Under the pieces are notes generated by a model. It was not told the origin of the DNA. It saw only the letters and a list, made by a program, of their open reading frames with translations, and searched no databases. Both the position numbers and the translations under genes were made by a program. From NCBI GenBank assembly GCA_012962365.1, contig DTXR01000287.1, positions 1 through 8,671 on the forward strand: a stretch of 8,671 nt of DNA, in the 5' to 3' direction. This document shows positions 6,660 through 8,671 of the stretch, piece by piece. The DNA comes from Chromatiaceae bacterium. GTDB taxonomy: Bacteria > Pseudomonadota > Gammaproteobacteria > Chromatiales > Chromatiaceae. The number at the start of each line of letters is the position of its first letter. Position 1 is the first letter of the stretch.

Positions 6660-7207
6660 GCCTGCATCTGCCGGGTATATTCATACATGACGATGGAAGC
6701 GGCGATGCTGACGTTCAGGCTTTCCACCCGTCCGAACTGGGGAATGTACAGACGCCGAACCGCCGGATAGTCACCGGGTGAAAAGCTCAGCCCCATTTCC
6801 TCGTGGCCGAAGACAAAGGCGCTGCGCTTCGGGAATCGTTCTTTCTGCAGGGGATGGCTGTCATCTGGAGACAGGGCGTAGAGCCTGTAGTCCCGCTGAA
6901 CCAGATCCCGATAGCTATCCTCGAAGGCATCCAAAAATCGGGCAGGTACCTGGCGGAAGGCTCCCTTGGCCGGTGAAGGATCGAAAGGCCCGATATCGAT
7001 GAGCTGCACTTCTCTGGCGCCAAAGGCCTCAGCGCTGCGAAAGATCTTGGGGACGTTGTAGCCCGCCTTCAAATGATCCAGCACCAGGATGAAATCGTGA
7101 ATCCCCGGTTCTGCCAGCAGATTGCGCCGCCGGTTCTTTTCGTAGGCGCGCAGCATTTGTTCGTGGCGCCTTCTGCGCAGTTGCCGCGCCGACAGTTTTT
7201 CGGTCAT
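6656..7207 (-). CDS. SpoU/TrmH family RNA 2'-O-methyltransferase
   Basis: This 183-residue protein is a SPOUT-class enzyme that would use S-adenosylmethionine to methylate a ribose 2'-hydroxyl in tRNA or rRNA. The three family motifs appear in order: motif 1 in YNVPKIFRSAEAFGA (residues 50-64, with the likely catalytic R57), motif 2 in FVFGHEEMGLS (131-141), and motif 3 in LYIPQFGRVESLNVSIAAS (153-171, with N165). Motifs 2 and 3 build the trefoil knot that binds the cofactor. The first 30 residues are unusually rich in arginine (RQLRRRRH, KNRRRN), plausibly an RNA-binding tail. The protein is shorter than E. coli TrmH (about 229 residues) and lacks a clear C-terminal extension, so TrmH (Gm18) and TrmL-like roles both remain possible. 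It is the first gene of a two-gene minus-strand unit with the acyltransferase and is divergent from dxs. AGAG about 7 bases upstream is the only Shine-Dalgarno candidate and is weak. Confidence 0.92.
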   Translation of the reverse strand: MTEKLSARQLRRRRHEQMLRAYEKNRRRNLLAEPGIHDFILVLDHLKAGYNVPKIFRSAEAFGAREVQLIDIGPFDPSPAKGAFRQVPARFLDAFEDSYRDLVQRDYRLYALSPDDSHPLQKERFPKRSAFVFGHEEMGLSFSPGDYPAVRRLYIPQFGRVESLNVSIAASIVMYEYTRQMQA

Positions 7208-7222
7208 GGACAGGCTCTAAAC

Positions 7223-7231
7223 TGGTAGAAT
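7223..7231 (+). promoter_or_regulatory. Candidate extended -10 promoter for dxs
   Basis: TGGTAGAAT fits the extended -10 pattern TGnTATAAT with one mismatch in the hexamer. No good -35 lies 16-18 bases upstream, which extended -10 promoters can tolerate. Transcription would begin near 7238, giving a leader of about 27 bases before the dxs ATG at 7265. The TGGACA at 7207-7212 resembles a -35 but is only 13 bases from the hexamer, too close for normal use. Confidence 0.45.
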
Positions 7232-7262
7232 GAATGATTACCCGCAATCGAAGTATTCTACC
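7224..7262. repeat. 8-bp perfect inverted repeat in the methyltransferase-dxs gap
   Basis: GGTAGAAT at 7224-7231 is the exact reverse complement of ATTCTACC at 7255-7262, with a 23-base spacer. The arms lie between two divergent genes, and the right arm ends two bases before the dxs start codon. Each arm contains TAGAAT in the orientation that would serve transcription toward the centre of the repeat. It could be two facing -10 elements, or an operator for a dimeric regulator; the arm centres are 31 bases apart, about three helical turns. Confidence 0.6.
7255..7260 (-). promoter_or_regulatory. Possible -10 element for the methyltransferase-acyltransferase pair
   Basis: On the minus strand this reads TAGAAT, five of six matches to the sigma-70 -10 consensus. 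Transcription would start near 7248 and leave a leader of about 40 bases before the ATG at 7207. Neither a TGn extension nor a convincing -35 is present, so support is weaker than for the plus-strand partner. Confidence 0.25.
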
Positions 7263-7264
7263 CC

Positions 7265-8671
7265 ATGTCCAGCAGTAACGAGCGCCAGACATCTTCCCTG
7301 TTGCAGCAGATCGATCTGCCGGAAGACCTGCGCCTGCTGGAAGTCGAACAGCTCACCCCCCTGGCGGAAGAACTACGGGAGTTTCTCGTGGAGAGCGTTT
7401 CCCGCACGGGTGGACATCTGGCGGCGGGACTGGGCGTGGTGGAGCTTACCGTTGCGCTGCACTATGTCTTCGATACGCCCCGGGATCGCCTGATCTGGGA
7501 TGTGGGCCACCAGGCCTATCCCCACAAGATTCTTACTGGCAGGCGGGACAGCATGGACAGCCTGCGGCAGAAAGGTGGTCTGTCGGGGTTTCTCAAGCCT
7601 GCGGAGTCGGAATACGACCCCTTTGGTGCGGGGCATTCCAGTACCTCCATCGGAGCCGCCTTGGGAATGGCCGTGGCGGCGAAGTTAGAAGGCATACAGC
7701 GGGAGCACATTGCCGTTATTGGCGATGGCGCCCTGTCGGCGGGTATGGCCTTCGAGGCGCTGAATCATGCTGGCGCCCTGGATATGGATCTGCTGGTGGT
7801 ACTCAATGACAACGACATGTCCATCTCCAATCCGGTCGGTGCGGTAAGCAACTATCTGGCGCGGGTGCTTTCCAGCCGTTTCTACAATCGCATGCGTGAG
7901 GGGGGCAAGAATGTCCTCGGTGTCATGCCTGGCGTGCGTGACCTCATGGATCGCTGGGAAGAGCACATGAAGGGCATGCTGATCCCCGGCACCCTGTTCG
8001 AAGAACTGGGATTCAACTATATTGGGCCCATCGACGGCCATGATCTGCCCCTGATGGTGCAAACCCTGCGCAACATGAAACAGATGAAAGGTCCGCGTTT
8101 TCTGCACGTGGTTACGCAGAAGGGACGGGGGTTCGCGCCGGCAGAAGGTGACCCTTGTGTCTATCACGGTGTGGGGCCTTTTGATCCGGATACTGGTGAG
8201 CAGACCGGTTCCGGCGGCTCCGGCAGTAAGACCTACACCCAGGTGTTTTCCGACTGGGTTTGTGATCGTGCGGTGCATGATGATCGCCTGGTGGCCATCA
8301 CGCCGGCCATGTGTGAGGGTTCGGGGCTGGTAAGGTTTGCCAGGGACTTCCCCAATCGCTATTTTGACGTGGGCATCGCCGAGCAGCATGCCCTGACCTT
8401 GGCTGCAGGTATGGCCTGTGATGGTCTCAAGCCGGTGGTGGCGATCTATTCCACCTTTCTACAGCGCGCCTATGACCAGCTGATTCACGATGTCGCCCTA
8501 CAGAACCTGGATGTGACCCTGGCTGTGGATCGTGCGGGTCTCGTAGGTGCCGATGGCGCCACCCATGCCGGCGCTTTTGATCTGAGCTATGCCCGTTGCA
8601 TCCCCAACATGGCGATTCTGGCGCCGGCAGATGAGCGGGAATGCCGCGAGATGCTGCAAACTGCGTGGCAG
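7265..8671 (+). CDS. dxs: 1-deoxy-D-xylulose-5-phosphate synthase (3' end missing)
   Basis: The first 469 codons of DXS are present, and the frame stays open to the window edge. The enzyme condenses pyruvate and glyceraldehyde 3-phosphate, using thiamine diphosphate, to start the MEP isoprenoid pathway; its product also feeds thiamine and pyridoxal synthesis in many bacteria. Visible landmarks are GGHLAAGLG with H51, [28 protein letters not shown], the cofactor motif [18 protein letters not shown] (G153-G155) through NDNDMSIS (N181), IAEQHAL with the catalytic glutamate E373, and R423, D430 and H434 in [15 protein letters not shown]. These sit 2-3 residues beyond their E. coli counterparts, so numbering is nearly collinear. 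About 150-160 residues, including the C-terminal transketolase-like domain, lie beyond the window. The start is fixed by an in-frame stop at 7235-7237 with no other start codon between. The Shine-Dalgarno is poor, GAAG 11 bases upstream. No frameshift is seen. Confidence 0.97.
   Translation, partial: MSSSNERQTSSLLQQIDLPEDLRLLEVEQLTPLAEELREFLVESVSRTGGHLAAGLGVVELTVALHYVFDTPRDRLIWDVGHQAYPHKILTGRRDSMDSLRQKGGLSGFLKPAESEYDPFGAGHSSTSIGAALGMAVAAKLEGIQREHIAVIGDGALSAGMAFEALNHAGALDMDLLVVLNDNDMSISNPVGAVSNYLARVLSSRFYNRMREGGKNVLGVMPGVRDLMDRWEEHMKGMLIPGTLFEELGFNYIGPIDGHDLPLMVQTLRNMKQMKGPRFLHVVTQKGRGFAPAEGDPCVYHGVGPFDPDTGEQTGSGGSGSKTYTQVFSDWVCDRAVHDDRLVAITPAMCEGSGLVRFARDFPNRYFDVGIAEQHALTLAAGMACDGLKPVVAIYSTFLQRAYDQLIHDVALQNLDVTLAVDRAGLVGADGATHAGAFDLSYARCIPNMAILAPADERECREMLQTAWQ

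Noticed and set aside
7207..7212. TGGACA as a -35 box for the dxs promoter.
   Set aside because: It matches the consensus at five of six positions but is only 13 bases from TAGAAT, outside the usual 15-19 range, and the -10 sequences at proper spacing are poor.
1..8671. Search for an undescribed system such as a defence island, CRISPR array, prophage piece, insertion sequence, riboswitch or tRNA.
   Set aside because: Every gene belongs to a known family with housekeeping or general metabolic roles, gaps are under 60 bases, and no repeat array, transposase, integrase or structured RNA was recognised by eye.

Overview
The window is a compact stretch of a bacterial chromosome carrying housekeeping genes, most likely from a gammaproteobacterium. 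The evidence is a System I (Ccm) cytochrome c maturation operon with separate ccmH and ccmI genes, unlike the fused form in Escherichia coli, together with a proteobacterial-type DXS, moderately high GC by eye and very tight gene packing. The species cannot be fixed from this sequence; a Chromatiales-like or other non-enteric lineage is only a guess. There is no gene-free stretch longer than about 60 bases, and I see no RNA gene, mobile element, CRISPR array or pseudogene.

Left part (1-3444, plus strand): the end of ccmF, then ccmG, ccmH and ccmI. Each start overlaps the preceding stop (ATGA, TGATG, TAATG), so the four are almost certainly translated from one mRNA and coupled. CcmG and CcmH reduce or hold the apocytochrome cysteines, CcmI presents the apocytochrome, and CcmF with CcmH and CcmI attaches haem in the periplasm.

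Middle (3464-5943): a minus-strand FAD-dependent oxidoreductase of the DAO fold, substrate unknown, converges on ccmI with only 19 bp between them. It is divergent, by 44 bp, from a plus-strand POT/PTR2 family proton-coupled peptide transporter. That transporter is short and appears to have 12 membrane helices without the extra HA/HB pair usual in bacterial members.

Right part (5919-8671): a minus-strand pair, a SpoU/TrmH-family RNA 2'-O-methyltransferase followed by a PlsC-like acyltransferase joined through an ATGA overlap. The acyltransferase end overlaps the transporter end by 25 bp. Diverging from this pair is dxs, the first enzyme of the MEP isoprenoid pathway, which runs off the right edge after 469 codons. 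The 57-bp gap between the methyltransferase and dxs holds an 8-bp perfect inverted repeat whose arms each contain TAGAAT, possibly two face-to-face -10 elements.

I found no convincing new multi-gene system. The items most worth a second look are the short 12-helix POT transporter, the uncharacterised DAO-family oxidoreductase beside it, and the symmetric dxs promoter region.
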